Numbered from the stretch's first letter, positions 1 through 10,307 are shown. The stretch is 64,000 nt of DNA from Desulfomarina profundi (GCF_019703855.1 NZ_AP024086.1:3926501-3990500); one strand, 5' to 3'. The notes: a model not told the origin generated them from the sequence alone. Numbers and translations are program-made.

Positions 1-353
1 CGGAAAAGTGTTTCATGGTACTGTGAAACAAAATTAAAGCCGTTATTATCGGATACCAGAATGAGGTCAAAATTTTCCCCACGGAACTTTTCCCTGTATA
101 GGGTGAAAAGGCTGTTTTTTATATGGGTGTAGTTGTATTTTTTAGTATCCATGTATTCTATCTGCAGACCGATGTGACTGTCACTTTCCCTTAACACTGA
201 TCGGATACCTTCAAGTATTTTGTCTGACCAGCGGTAACCGTGGTGGTAGGAATTAAGATAGAGGATATTTTTTTTGCTTCCACCATGGCTCCACTGTACA
301 CAGCACAGGAGAAGCAGTGGCAAGAGGAGTGTGGGCAGCATGTATCTTTTCAT
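1..353 (-). CDS. Periplasmic ABC-type substrate-binding-like sensor protein, N-terminal part
   Basis: Partial gene: only the first 117 or so codons lie in the window, and the rest is beyond the left edge. The start at 353 (MKRYMLPTLL) gives a short basic N-terminus followed by a Leu/Cys-rich hydrophobic stretch to about residue 18, a signal peptide or first membrane anchor. The mature part reads NILYLNSYHHGYRWSDKILE, then GIRSVL and an LILVSDNN segment. This pattern is typical of the periplasmic ABC substrate-binding-like domain at the N-terminus of many deltaproteobacterial sensor histidine kinases. Whether this protein continues into a kinase cannot be seen. No strong Shine-Dalgarno is visible; an in-frame GTG two codons upstream is an alternative start. 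Confidence 0.75.
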   Translation of the reverse strand, partial: MKRYMLPTLLLPLLLLCCVQWSHGGSKKNILYLNSYHHGYRWSDKILEGIRSVLRESDSHIGLQIEYMDTKKYNYTHIKNSLFTLYREKFRGENFDLILVSDNNGFNFVSQYHETLF

Positions 354-398
354 TTTCACTTTTTTTGCAATTCAGTTCCAATGGATAAAGGCATGGTC

Positions 399-412
399 GA
401 ACCAGATGGTTC
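399..412. repeat. 14-bp palindrome (GAACCAGATGGTTC)
   Basis: Near-perfect palindrome in the gap (354-560) between the divergent sensor and aldolase genes. It is followed by AGCCA. The same arrangement, with its central dinucleotide inverted, recurs at 56052-56065, so it appears to be part of a dispersed intergenic repeat. No function is evident. Confidence 0.4.
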
Positions 413-425
413 AGCCACAAAAGCA

Positions 426-481
426 AATGAAAACCCTGCTACAGCAAAATACCTTCTGTGTGGGGGATTTTCAGATAAACT
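426..481. repeat. Dispersed repeat, copy 1 (AATGAAAACCC ... GGGATTTTCAGATAAACT)
   Basis: Two conserved blocks, AATGAAAACCC (426-436) and GGGATTTTCAGATAAACT (464-481), recur at 48262-48299 with 18 fewer bases between them. The blocks are partly complementary (GAAAACCC against GGGATTTTC), so each copy can form an imperfect hairpin. Read in one frame both copies also give similar peptides (NENP...GFSDKL). The rest of the 354-560 gap shows nothing else I can name. Confidence 0.4.
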
Positions 482-560
482 ATGGTAACAATACTGGACG
501 ATAAACAGTTCAACAAAAAAATATTAAGCAAAAAATGTGCCTGAATAGGCAGGAGTGGTG

Positions 561-1370
561 ATGGCAGAGAAGAAAATAGACTTACCTGGGGCAGTGCTGG
601 CTGAACTTGAGAAGATATCAATGGTGGCTTCTTATCTTTGGGAGCGGCAGTGGATCGAGCGAAACGGGGGCAATATTTCTTTCAACCTCACGGAAATGAT
701 TACCGGGTTGCCGGATTCCCTGGATGGTTTTCAATATATTGAAAGACAGGTTCCTGCCGGTACTGCCGGTATGGTTGTTTTTATAACGGCTGGTGGCGCG
801 CGATTGCGGGATCTAATGAACCATATTGAAGAGATTGGCTGTGTTCTGAGGATCGATGAAGAGGAGAAGGGATGCCATCTTCTCTGGGGAGGAGGAAAAA
901 ACAGTTTTCAGCCCAGCAGCGAATTCATCCCTCATCTTTTGATTCATCTGGAAAAAAAGAGGCTTAAAGATGGACACCGGGCGGTTCTTCATGTCCATCC
1001 CCTGGAATTGATTGCCATGAGTCATCACCCTGTTTTGGGTCATGATGAGCAGAAATTGAATCGTGCCTGCTGGTCGATGTTACCGGAGGTTCGTCTTTTT
1101 ATTCCCCGGGGTCTGGCCCTTGTCCCATTTTACCTGCCTGGTTCAGATGAGCTGGCAGCACAGACCGCGACAGCTCTGTGCAGCAGGGATGTCGCTCTCT
1201 GGAGCAAACATGGAGCTGTTGCCACAGGCAGGGATATTTATGAAGCATTTGATTGTATAGATGTGGCCAATAAGGGGGCTTCAATTTACCTGCGATGCCT
1301 GTCTGCCGGCTTTGAACCGGATGGACTGAGTGAAGATGAAATGGCGAAACTGATGGGTGGTTTTGTTTGA
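561..1370 (+). CDS. Class II aldolase/adducin family protein, rhamnulose-1-phosphate aldolase-like
   Basis: 269 aa, close to the 270-275 aa of RhaD. Class II aldolases are zinc enzymes that cleave or form sugar-phosphate C-C bonds through an enediolate. The N-terminal third has the phosphate-binding RNGGNISF motif. HVHPLELIAMSHH in the middle supplies the two metal-ligand histidines, and a later WSKHGAVATG carries the third His. The C-terminal part (IYEAFDCIDVANKGASIYL) matches the RhaD-type helical end. I choose ATG 561 over the two GTG codons just upstream because AGGAG at 551-555 sits 5 nt before it. No rhamnose genes are adjacent, so the true substrate is unknown; fuculose- or ribulose-phosphate-type activity is possible. 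Confidence 0.8.
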   Translation: MAEKKIDLPGAVLAELEKISMVASYLWERQWIERNGGNISFNLTEMITGLPDSLDGFQYIERQVPAGTAGMVVFITAGGARLRDLMNHIEEIGCVLRIDEEEKGCHLLWGGGKNSFQPSSEFIPHLLIHLEKKRLKDGHRAVLHVHPLELIAMSHHPVLGHDEQKLNRACWSMLPEVRLFIPRGLALVPFYLPGSDELAAQTATALCSRDVALWSKHGAVATGRDIYEAFDCIDVANKGASIYLRCLSAGFEPDGLSEDEMAKLMGGFV

Positions 1371-1481
1371 GAAATATTCTCAAAGCCGCTGGCGATGATT
1401 ATCTTTCAGGGAGGTAAGGAATTCTGACGCCGTAACGGTTTTATGAGTTGGAACAAATAATACTCTTTTACCCGGGTTGTT

Positions 1482-4400
1482 GTGGATAAATCTTTTCAGT
1501 TTAAGGAATTATTTCTCTCATTCTTCTTCGCGATCATCCTCCATGCTCTGGCTACGCTGGTCGCTCTTTATTCGGGGGAGATTCCCTGCTGCTCCAGAAA
1601 AAGTTTTCAGGCCAACATATTCGTAAAAATCAATTAGTTACCAGGAATTCAGGCCATGATCCTGAATTAAAAATATCGGGAAATAAAAGAGATACCTCGG
1701 TTAATAAAGTTGTAAAGACATCTGTTCCTTTCAGTTTTGCGGGTGGTGGCAGGGCAGTCTCGAGAAATATACAGAAAGTCGTCTCTGTCCCTTCCGCTCC
1801 ACTCAGCCCTCTTTTTTCACGGGAGAAAAATGTCCATTTTCTCGGGAGAATCAGTCCGCCTGAACAGCTTATGGCTCCCGTTTTTTCCCATGACACCATT
1901 CCGGAGAAACCACCAACTGAAGTATGGGAGGAAATCAGGGATTCCAGAACATCTGCGCTGACGGGTGATATTTTCAATGATTCCGTACCGGCACCTTATT
2001 CCAGGGAAGAGTTGCAGGAGAGGGAAAAACTTTTTGTGGACGGCCTCAGGGAGGATCTCAAGGATGCTGACCTGAATATGAGATTTTCCACCTTCATTAT
2101 TTCGGCGGAATATTACTATCTCAGCAGAGCGTTGATTGAAAAGGGAATGGCACCGGCCTTTACACTGAAAGATGCACTGGTTCGTTATGAAAAGCGACTC
2201 CTGAAAATGCGGAAACGACTGTCAAAGCAGCCGGACATTTATTCCCTGATTACAATTCTGCAGGCCTACGCAGAGAACAAATATTATCCCGGTAATGGCA
2301 GTGGGCTGTTGCTTGACGGGTTGTATCATAATCTTAATGACTGTGAGGGGGGAACCAAGGAAGTTCTTGCCTACCTGGACGATCTGTATCCTCAACTGGA
2401 AATCGGTTCAAACAGGGGGTTGTTGCGGACCACCAGTGGGGATGTCATAGGTCATATGCAGGTTTATATAGCACCGGGCAAGGTTGCCGGAAAAATTATG
2501 GAGAACAGCAATGGAATCGTGCTTGAAACCACCCGGGTAGCGGCAGATTCCATAAGGTCCTGGAAGGCTGGAGATGTGTTTCCACTGGAGGATTTTGTTT
2601 TTCGTTTCTATCCCGCTCTTTCTGAGCTGGCCGACTCACGTCGCTGGATTCAAAATGAAAAAAACAGCAGTGAAACTGGCCGTTTTCAGAAAATCGTCGG
2701 GACCAGTAATCATCCTCTGAAAATGAGTTACACTGTTTCCTCTACCCTTCTTGGCGGACTGTATGACATTGAGAATATCAGAAGGAGAAAAATAGAAAAT
2801 GAATTTGTGAAAAGCAGGTTGAGTACCTGTGATCCGGGTATTGACCCGCTTCACAGCAACTCCAGTAATATTTTCAGTAATTTTGTGGCAGTAGATAAGA
2901 AATTGAGAAAGAACCTGATCGGCCATTACCTGGCATCACTGCAATATTGGGACAACCAGGTGATGCCCCAGTGGAAGAAACCGCGGTTTCTGGTCAGTTA
3001 TGATGATTTTGCCACAACTCTTTTACAGAAAAAGTGGAACAATTCTGGATATATTCTTCTGGATTCCGGGTCAGCATTGCCTGCAGAGCAGGTGGAGAGT
3101 CACAGACTGTTTCTGGGTGCCCTAACCGGCGAGACCAGGAAAAAAGGAGCAGACGAAAACTATTTTGGAAAGGGAGCGCGGCAGTGCGGGCGGGGAGCAT
3201 TTCTTTCCGGAGATCTGGTTTCCTATCTTTTCAGCTCCCCTGAAAAACCTGGTTTCTTTTTTCTCCCTGCCGTGAAAGACATGGAGAACTGGGAAAATTT
3301 GCCAAAGGCAATTCTTGATGATTGTCTCATGGTGACGACAGAGGATGATACGGCGAATATACTGAGAATCCTCGGAGAAACGGCAGCTTCGCAACGAATA
3401 TCGTTTCGGAGGATGCTCTATGATCGCGTTGTGGGGAGAAGTCCTGTGGCATTTTCCGGCAACCTGCCGCAGGACTCCCTGAAAAGAGAGCTGGGGACAC
3501 TTTTTACCGGCAGGGCCGAAATAGAGGATGCGACTTTTGCTGGTACCAGAGTTTCGGGTCGGAGTTCGCGTGAAGTGGCAAGTGTTTTGGAAACGGTGAG
3601 AGAAAAGGGTCGAACGGGCATAGCTCCAGAATTGCTCAGGGACAGCTTTGATTTTTTTGATGGCCGACAGTTTATGGATATGGTTCTGGCATATGGCATG
3701 AGAAAGGATCTGGCACTTTCTTTTCCACGGGCCAATAATTTTGTGGAAACAGTCGTCACACTCTTTCTGTCCGGAACTTCATCCGTTGCAGACAAGGAAC
3801 TGGAAGAAGTTTTCATCAGGTTGGAAGGATCAGAAAAAGAGAATCTGCGCCTGGCTGCAATCAGGGGCAGGGCTCTTTCTATCGGTAAAGATACAACAGA
3901 GCTTTCCGCTGCCCTTGCTTCCGCACTGGTTACGGGGAAGCAGTTTGACTTTGAGGCTCTTCTGACGCTGATGGCTTTCGGTCTGCGGGAAGAAGATGCG
4001 GTTCGTGTCAGCCGGTTATGGTCAAAGAAAATATTCTCAAGAATACCGCAGTTTCCAGGAGATCGGCGCGATGAAGATGTTGCCGTCCTGCTGGAGCTTG
4101 CCGGTCTGGTTCGCAGTGCTTCCTTTTTCCATGACCGCGAACTCCTGCAAAGCATCAGGACAGAACTGGAAGGGAGTCTGGCAGGAGATTTTCGCCGGGC
4201 TTCAGGGGATGGCCCCGGTGGCGGTGATTATGGATTGCTTGTAAGCAAGGTATACATTCTTGCCATGCTGGCCGAGGCCGGCACTTTCATGCCGGCAGAC
4301 TCGAATTTTCTGGAACATTTCATTACTTTTGGAGGCCACAATCCCCTGGGAAACAGTATGGTGACCCTTGTGTCCGGACTTTTTTCCCGTGAAGCTCTTG

Positions 4401-5485
4401 CAGAGCTGTTGCAACGGACAATTGATGACCAATTGCAAACCGTTGTTCGGCTTTCGTTGGAAACGAAAAATATACAGGAAAAAAGCTACAGCGAAAAACT
4501 GGCCCGGTTACAACGTATTGTCGGTAACGGGAATCTTATTGCAAGGTTACTGCTGGAGTTGGATGGCCCTGCCATGACAGGAATTTCCGGGCTTCCTGCA
4601 TCTGAATTTACAAACAGATCAGACAATGGGCTGTGGTATCTTCAAAAGCTGCACACCGAGATCGGCAGAACAGGTATTTTTGCAGCGTTCCAAAAGGACA
4701 GGACGTCCCGTAGTGAAAAAAAGAATGGTTTTAGCGGTTTTGCGGGCAAATATTATCAGGACAGGCGGGTTCGGGAGTCTTTTTCTTTACTGGCATATTT
4801 TCAGTCAGAAAAAGGACTGGGGAAAAGGGTCAAGTTCAGGAAGATAAAAGATATAAAAACGTTGAAGGATCTGCTTAAAGTCAAGGTAATCCAGTCAAGC
4901 AGGAAAGTGACCCGGCAGGATATGTCCCTTTTGACTCTCAGTCTTAACGGGCAGAACAGTTCCAGTGAAATCAGGAAGTCGTGGGAAGAGACGCTTGAAG
5001 TTATCAACCACCACCTTGGTCTGCCCATGTCCGACGAGAGCAGGGAATATCTGTTTGCTCCCCATTACCCTTATCTTGTCAGCAATGATTCCGGTTTTCT
5101 GTATAATCCAGACAAGATTGAAGATCTTCGCAATGCTGTCGGCTGGGGTGGCAGAAATGATATCCTGTTAAGCAGTTATCTTCATTTCCGAAATCTGCCG
5201 GAGAAATTGCCGGACTGGCTGCTGCAGACAGCACAGAAGCGAAGTGAGGTGGAACAGGCTATTATACAACGTCTTGAACAGCGCAGTTTTTATCCGATGA
5301 TTCTGGAGTGTGAGAGTGATTCAACGCTTCTGCCCGAGAGTCTTTTCAGTGCAAAATGGAAAATCCGAAAACCGTTTGGGGAGGATATTTTCCCGGGAAC
5401 ACTTCTCCTGCTCCGGCTTGGCTACCTTGAGATTACCGGAGACGGGGAGCTTGTTCCCACGAAAAAGATGGTACACCAGGGATAA
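1482..5485 (+). CDS. Very large membrane-anchored protein of unknown function, frameshifted as written
   Basis: I do not recognise this protein. The main open frame runs unbroken to 5485 and is open back to about 1504, but has no start codon there. A second frame starts at GTG 1482 and reads as an excellent membrane anchor (charged DKSFQFK, then about 20 hydrophobic residues). The two frames join if the G run at 1574-1578 had six G instead of five, giving about 1334 aa. The topology would be N-in with a single membrane segment at residues 9-30 and the rest outside. After the anchor comes a Ser/Asn/Lys-rich linker of about 100 residues, then a long mostly helical body without Cys-rich, P-loop or repeat motifs I can name. 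If the frameshift is real, translation could begin only at 1871 or later. The strand and compact spacing suggest it may be co-transcribed with the upstream aldolase. Confidence 0.65.
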
Positions 5486-5500
5486 TTTCCCAATGACCTT

Positions 5501-6835
5501 TCAGTTTTTCTTTCTTTTTTCTCTGGTCATCTGTTTTTCCAGCATGATTTTCAGGATGGTTTTATCAGTCTGGATCATACCGTCATGGCTGAGCTCACCC
5601 ATGTTCTGGATGGTTTTACGGGTGGAGTCCCCGATAATCCCGTCCGTGTCCTTGACATTGACACCTTGGAGAGAGAAGAGTGCAGCCTGTACGGCAGCAC
5701 CTGCTGCGGTATTGAGCTTGATGGCACAGCCCGCCTTGGCGCCGTCGCAGATAACTCCGGCCAGATCCTCGAGAATATTTTTTATGGCTCCCTCCATATG
5801 GTGCACATCTCCACCGACCAGATAGGTGATTCCTGCCGTTGCTCCGGCTCCTGCGGCGACGGAACACCCACAGACTGCAGACAATCTTCCAGTGTGGGCT
5901 TTGACATAAGCTGTAATAATATGGCTGAGGCCTATGGCCCGGAGAATGGTTTCCCGGTCGTGGTCAATAAAATCTTTTACGGCCCAGATGGGTAGAATTG
6001 CTGTCAGGCCATGGTTCCCACTGCCGGCCGAACTCATGGCCGGCAGGTTTACTCCTCCCATGCGGGCGTCAGCCGCCGCCGAGGTGAGGCGTCTGGCTGA
6101 GGTGGACATGTCTTTGACCAGGAGTTTCTGTTTGACCAGACGGTCAATAGCTTTGCCGATACCAAGTCCTGTACCGTATTTCAGACCATGTTCTGCCAGG
6201 GCAAGATTGTGCCTTACCCCTTCTTCAAGAAAATTGAGGTCGTCGTCGTCCAGGTCTGCTGTCAGTTCAAGAATATCTTCGAGGGTTAATTCCCTCAGCC
6301 AGTTTTCCAGCTCCACCAGAGGGTGTTTTGTACCTTTCTTTGTGGAGGTGGAAAGGAGGGGAGAATCTTTTATTTCAGTACCATTGAATTTAAGGGAAGC
6401 GATATTGTTATGCAGATCAATAATAAGGGATTCCGCCATGTTTTCACCGGCGGTTATTGTAGTGTGGACATAGAGTCCCGGCTCTTCCCGGAGAGTTACC
6501 GTCACCTTGTCCTCATTGAGCAGCTGTCGGGCCCTGGATATGGCTTCGTCATCCAGGTTGGCCAGAACTTCCAGCCCCCTGACGGGATTACCCCCGAATG
6601 CTCCCAGGGCAGCAGCTGTGTCAAGGCCCTGCATATTGTCACTTCCTGGAATAGTTACCGCCATTCCATTTTTATAAATATTCGGATCAATTGTTATTTC
6701 AATGGCGTCAATAGCAGTTTTCTCAGGCAGGACTGAGACTGCCGCAGCCGCACCCAACGCAATGGCAACAGGTTCAGTGCATCCTAGGGCCAGGGTGACT
6801 TCCATTTCAAGAATATCTTTTACGGTAAAATTCAT
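5501..6835 (-). CDS. cyuA: L-cysteine desulfidase / serine dehydratase alpha-like protein (UPF0597, CyuA/CdsB family)
   Basis: 444 aa, matching the 430-440 aa of the E. coli CyuA (YhaM) family. Members carry an oxygen-sensitive Fe-S cluster and break L-cysteine into pyruvate, ammonia and sulfide; some act on serine. The cluster cysteines are visible: GCTEP at residues 18-22, CGCSVAAGAGATAG around residue 310 and CDGAKAGCAIK near 345. Gly-rich SSAGSGNHG and VVGGDVHHMEG-like segments are typical of the family. It lies downstream of ridA and a YheO/DauR-type regulator on the same strand, the usual context for an amino-acid deaminase whose 2-aminoacrylate product RidA removes. It ends tail-to-tail with the preceding large gene. 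The choice between cysteine and serine as substrate is inferred. Confidence 0.82.
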   Translation of the reverse strand: MNFTVKDILEMEVTLALGCTEPVAIALGAAAAVSVLPEKTAIDAIEITIDPNIYKNGMAVTIPGSDNMQGLDTAAALGAFGGNPVRGLEVLANLDDEAISRARQLLNEDKVTVTLREEPGLYVHTTITAGENMAESLIIDLHNNIASLKFNGTEIKDSPLLSTSTKKGTKHPLVELENWLRELTLEDILELTADLDDDDLNFLEEGVRHNLALAEHGLKYGTGLGIGKAIDRLVKQKLLVKDMSTSARRLTSAAADARMGGVNLPAMSSAGSGNHGLTAILPIWAVKDFIDHDRETILRAIGLSHIITAYVKAHTGRLSAVCGCSVAAGAGATAGITYLVGGDVHHMEGAIKNILEDLAGVICDGAKAGCAIKLNTAAGAAVQAALFSLQGVNVKDTDGIIGDSTRKTIQNMGELSHDGMIQTDKTILKIMLEKQMTREKRKKN

Positions 6836-6945
6836 TTTTTTTCGGGTGATTTTGGACCGTTTTTTATGTCATCAGTTTATCAGGATATACCCAAAGGGCA
6901 TAAACGGCGGAGCCATTTTGAGCCATCAGGTCCAGTTCAGTTGGT

Positions 6946-7326
6946 TTAAAGGGCCAGAACTGACTCGATTTCAATGTCTGATCCCAACGGCAGAGCGGCT
7001 ACCTGTACTGTGGAACGGGCGGGGGGCGCTTCAGAAAAAAATTCACCATATGCTTCGTTGACTGCCTGAAAATCGGCAAGGTCGGTGAGGAATATGGTGG
7101 TTTTTACGATATTTTCCAGGTTTGCTCCAGCCTCGCTGGCAATTGCTCTGATATTTTCCAGAATCTGCCGGGTTTTTTCCGCAATGTTTCCATCAATCAG
7201 TCTGCCGTCAGCAGGGTTGATGGGAAGCTGACCGGAGATGAAGAGCAGGTTGTTCGTGGCAATTGCCTGGGAATAGGGGCCAATGGCTGAGGGGGCCTGG
7301 TCGGTTGCAATGATTTTTTTTGACAT
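6946..7326 (-). CDS. ridA: RidA family reactive enamine/imine deaminase
   Basis: 126 aa, full length for YjgF/YER057c/UK114 proteins. RidA hydrolyses reactive enamines such as 2-aminoacrylate, released by PLP- or Fe-S-dependent serine/cysteine dehydratases, protecting other PLP enzymes. Family motifs are present: SAIGPYSQA near the N-terminus, LLFISGQLPI, and the C-terminal PARSTVQVAALPLG followed by IEIESVLA, which contain the conserved Arg and Glu of the active site. It sits between the desulfidase-like gene (110-bp gap) and a regulator whose stop is 3 bp away, so the three are probably one transcription unit for cysteine/serine breakdown. Confidence 0.93.
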   Translation of the reverse strand: MSKKIIATDQAPSAIGPYSQAIATNNLLFISGQLPINPADGRLIDGNIAEKTRQILENIRAIASEAGANLENIVKTTIFLTDLADFQAVNEAYGEFFSEAPPARSTVQVAALPLGSDIEIESVLAL

Positions 7327-7329
7327 GTG

Positions 7330-7989
7330 TTACTCCTTTGGTGTGTTGTTTCTGATTTTTTTCAGGTAATTATAGACTGTATATTTAGTTATGCCCATCA
7401 GTTCGGCGATTTGTTCGACGGCCCCCTTGAACTGAAATGTCCCATTGTTTTCCAGGATTTCAAAAAGGTGTGTTTTCTCCTCCACGGTCATCGTTACCGG
7501 TTGTCTACCTATTTCCGTGATTGCCTGGTCAAAGATTGCCTCGACGGTCTCGGAGGCAGAGTGGGCAAATGTTTCCTGGCCGGGTCCGTTGTCGTTTTCC
7601 CTGTTGAAAATTAATGGTTGCAGGGCTTGTGCAGCATTGAAGAAATCGGTGGTATCAAAGTTAATACAGAATGCAGCCACAGGTTTTCCTTTGCTGTCGC
7701 AGATAATCGAGGTTGTGGACTTCAGGCATTTGCCGTCCCGGGTCGTTGTTTTGTAGTTATGCCTGTGAGGGTTTTTGGATTCCGGTTGCTGGAGCAGTTT
7801 TACCAGCAGATCTGTGGCCGGTGCCCCAATTTTTCTGCCTGTCACTGTGCCATTAATGTAGACGAGGGACCGCTGCAGATCAGTCAGGTCGTGGATACAG
7901 GTTTCACAGTTAGGTCCGAAAAGTGCGCAGATAGCGTTCCCCACCTGTCTGAGATTTTCGAATATGCGTTCTTTTTCCATCATTTTCAT
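7330..7989 (-). CDS. YheO/DauR-type transcriptional regulator (PAS_6 + HTH_22)
   Basis: 219 aa. The N-terminal two thirds match the YheO-like PAS domain (FGPNCETCIHDL, GRKIGAPATDLL, YKTTTRDGKCLKSTTSIICD), which senses a small molecule. The C-terminal 60 residues form a helix-turn-helix (FQFKGAVEQIAELMGITKYTVYNYLKKI). Regulators of this type, such as DauR of D-arginine catabolism, often sit beside ridA and amino-acid catabolic genes. It is first in the ridA-cyuA unit and probably controls it; an amino acid ligand is an inference. Several Cys residues in the PAS domain are noteworthy given the likely cysteine link, but a redox role is not demonstrated. The 257-bp divergent region (7990-8246) must hold promoters for both directions, though I see no convincing consensus pair. 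Confidence 0.85.
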   Translation of the reverse strand: MKMMEKERIFENLRQVGNAICALFGPNCETCIHDLTDLQRSLVYINGTVTGRKIGAPATDLLVKLLQQPESKNPHRHNYKTTTRDGKCLKSTTSIICDSKGKPVAAFCINFDTTDFFNAAQALQPLIFNRENDNGPGQETFAHSASETVEAIFDQAITEIGRQPVTMTVEEKTHLFEILENNGTFQFKGAVEQIAELMGITKYTVYNYLKKIRNNTPKE

Positions 7990-8246
7990 GTAATAGTTTT
8001 GTGATTATGCACTAAACATTATATGCTAACTTCAGGAGTAAGTGTCAATATAAAAAAGTTGAATAGTTCAAAAAAAATTGAATATGGAATAAACAAACAG
8101 CGAACCTGCTCTTGATAATTGAAAGAAAGAAAAACTATCTATCTAATTATTTATCAGATTTTCTTGATCTTTTAGAAGATTTGTGAAGATAATTAGGTAT
8201 AACGAATCTGCTCCAATTCTATCTCAACCTTTCAGGGAGGGAAGCG

Positions 8247-10307
8247 ATGGCCGCGCAAAAGAACAACTCACTCCACCGCCATATCACATCTGTAAAAAAA
8301 GGTGAACGTGTCTTTGAAAATGCTTTTCAGGGTGTCAGCCGTATGATTCTGGAAAGAGATATCGAAAAGGTCATGGTTAATGGCAAAAATACCTTTGACT
8401 TCACAATTTTTCGAGAAGGAAAGAAACATATTGTCGGTATGTACGACGAAATAAATTCTTTCGTCTCCTTTGTAAAAGACGCCTCCGAAGGTGGGTCTTC
8501 CAAGGAAATGGCCTTTGTTCTAGTGGGAGAACCGGGAAACGGTAAAACGTTTCTAGTTGAATATCTCTGCAAAATGTACCGGGACTTTCTTTCAGTTCCC
8601 ACCAACAGGAAATACACCTTTCGCTTTATAAATCTTGATAAACTCGAGTCCTACGGCAACATTAAAGTTATAGAATCACAGACTTATGAAGATCCTATGG
8701 TGCTTGCCATGAACCTGCACGAGACGGAAGATGACTCCAGAAAGTACCTGGCAAGACGATACAGGCTTTCTGACGAACTTCTGGAGGAATGGTATGAAAA
8801 TTTTCGGCCTCTGGGAGCGTGTTCCGCTTATATCTGGAACAATATCAGAGAGTATACCGGGGGCAAGCTTGAAGACATGCTGAAATTTATTGAAATCGTG
8901 CCTGTACCCCTGGTGGAAAGTCTCGGGACGGTGACAGGGAAATATCCTGCCAAGGACAAAATAACCTCTTCGGCTGTGGATCTGCTTGGTGAGGAATCGA
9001 TCCAGCGCCTGCTCCATATCACTGATACCAATAATCCTTACCGGTTTGACCTGCGGCGGGGAGCACTTGCAAGGGTGGCGGGAGGCGGTATTCATTTCAG
9101 TGATGAGATTTATAAAAACAAGAAGGATCTTGTCCAGGTGTATCTGGGGATAATCCAGAACCGCTGTGTGGAGATTGACGGCTATAAATGGCCCATTGAC
9201 ACTTTGATTGTCGCCACATCAAATAATTCCGAGTTCAACCGCTTTCTTGATGAAAAGGAAGAGGCGCCAATTGTGGACAGGTGCCGTATCTGTTATGTCT
9301 CCCATAACACAAACTATGGGTTGCAGAGTGAATTGACGGCCTATGCCATCGGGAATGAAACGAAGACAACTCTTACCGGGGAAGCCATGCATCAGGACCC
9401 GAACCTGAATTATGCCGCTTCGGTGGCTGTGGTTCTGACCCGTCTGCCCAGGTCCGAGAAACTGACCCCCATTGAGACCATGAAGCTGGCGGCGGGAGAA
9501 GTTGCAGGGGAAAAAAGCCTGAAAACCCTTTCGGAAGTGATTGATACACTCAGCCAGGAGCATGATATCACCAAACGTTTTGGTCAGAAGGGCCTTGGTC
9601 AGCGTAATCTCGGTCGGGCCATTCAGCTGATGCTGGAGGGGACGGAAACCAATGAAGGCAAATGCATGTTTGCCTATGATGTTTTCCATGCAATCGAGCG
9701 GGTCATTCTTGATTATGTCTCTGAATCCAATGACAGGGCCAAGTTTCTCGATGATCTGAAGATTGCCAAGGGGCTGTACCGTGAACGAATTATGACGGAA
9801 ATGTTCAACGCCTATATGGATGAACCCCTGGCCATCCGTAAGGATGTGATGAATTACGTTAATATGATTATCGGGATTGATGCGGAAAACCTGGGTTCGG
9901 ATAAGATGTGGAAATACAAGAATCCGCAGACAGGAGAGCTGCAGGCTTTGAAAATCGATGAGCGGTACATTAACTCCGTTGAAGATTGTCTTGGCCTGAA
10001 GACAAAGGAGCAGAAGGATTCTTTCAGGACATCCATCCGCAAGATCTATGGTCAGAAGATCTCTGTTAATCCCGACTATGATTTCATGGATAATCTGGAA
10101 CTGGTCAAGGCGGTGACCGATGTTCGTCTGAAATCGGATATTGCCGGCTCAGGTAGCCTGATCGGGGCCCTGGCCAATCGTACCAACGAAGAAAATCAGA
10201 AGCTTTACGACCGCATGATTGAAACCATGCTCAATAAACTTGGCTACTGCACCACCTGTGCCCAGAAGACCATTGAGTATTTCTGTACCCAGGTTGATGA
10301 AAACTGA
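8247..10307 (+). CDS. prkA: PrkA family serine protein kinase
   Basis: 686 aa, typical of PrkA/YeaG proteins (about 630-690). Family members are AAA+-like P-loop proteins reported as serine protein kinases, or more recently as AAA+ proteases, linked to stress, stationary phase or sporulation. The N-terminus has an AAA+ core with Walker A GEPGNGKT at residues 94-101. The conserved HFSDEIYKNKKDL and LIVATSNNSEFNRF segments, the Walker B/sensor region, lie near residues 290-330. The C-terminal third is the PrkA domain (QRNLGRAIQLMLEG and onward). The start is supported by AGGGAGGG 5-11 nt upstream. It leads the set prkA-yeaH-spoVR-prkA2. Confidence 0.93.
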   Translation: MAAQKNNSLHRHITSVKKGERVFENAFQGVSRMILERDIEKVMVNGKNTFDFTIFREGKKHIVGMYDEINSFVSFVKDASEGGSSKEMAFVLVGEPGNGKTFLVEYLCKMYRDFLSVPTNRKYTFRFINLDKLESYGNIKVIESQTYEDPMVLAMNLHETEDDSRKYLARRYRLSDELLEEWYENFRPLGACSAYIWNNIREYTGGKLEDMLKFIEIVPVPLVESLGTVTGKYPAKDKITSSAVDLLGEESIQRLLHITDTNNPYRFDLRRGALARVAGGGIHFSDEIYKNKKDLVQVYLGIIQNRCVEIDGYKWPIDTLIVATSNNSEFNRFLDEKEEAPIVDRCRICYVSHNTNYGLQSELTAYAIGNETKTTLTGEAMHQDPNLNYAASVAVVLTRLPRSEKLTPIETMKLAAGEVAGEKSLKTLSEVIDTLSQEHDITKRFGQKGLGQRNLGRAIQLMLEGTETNEGKCMFAYDVFHAIERVILDYVSESNDRAKFLDDLKIAKGLYRERIMTEMFNAYMDEPLAIRKDVMNYVNMIIGIDAENLGSDKMWKYKNPQTGELQALKIDERYINSVEDCLGLKTKEQKDSFRTSIRKIYGQKISVNPDYDFMDNLELVKAVTDVRLKSDIAGSGSLIGALANRTNEENQKLYDRMIETMLNKLGYCTTCAQKTIEYFCTQVDEN

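Noticed and set aside
3418-4155. Long antisense open frame inside the large unknown gene
   Set aside because: Composition is Ser/Arg-rich with no start context or homology; it is a shadow of the coding frame on the opposite strand.
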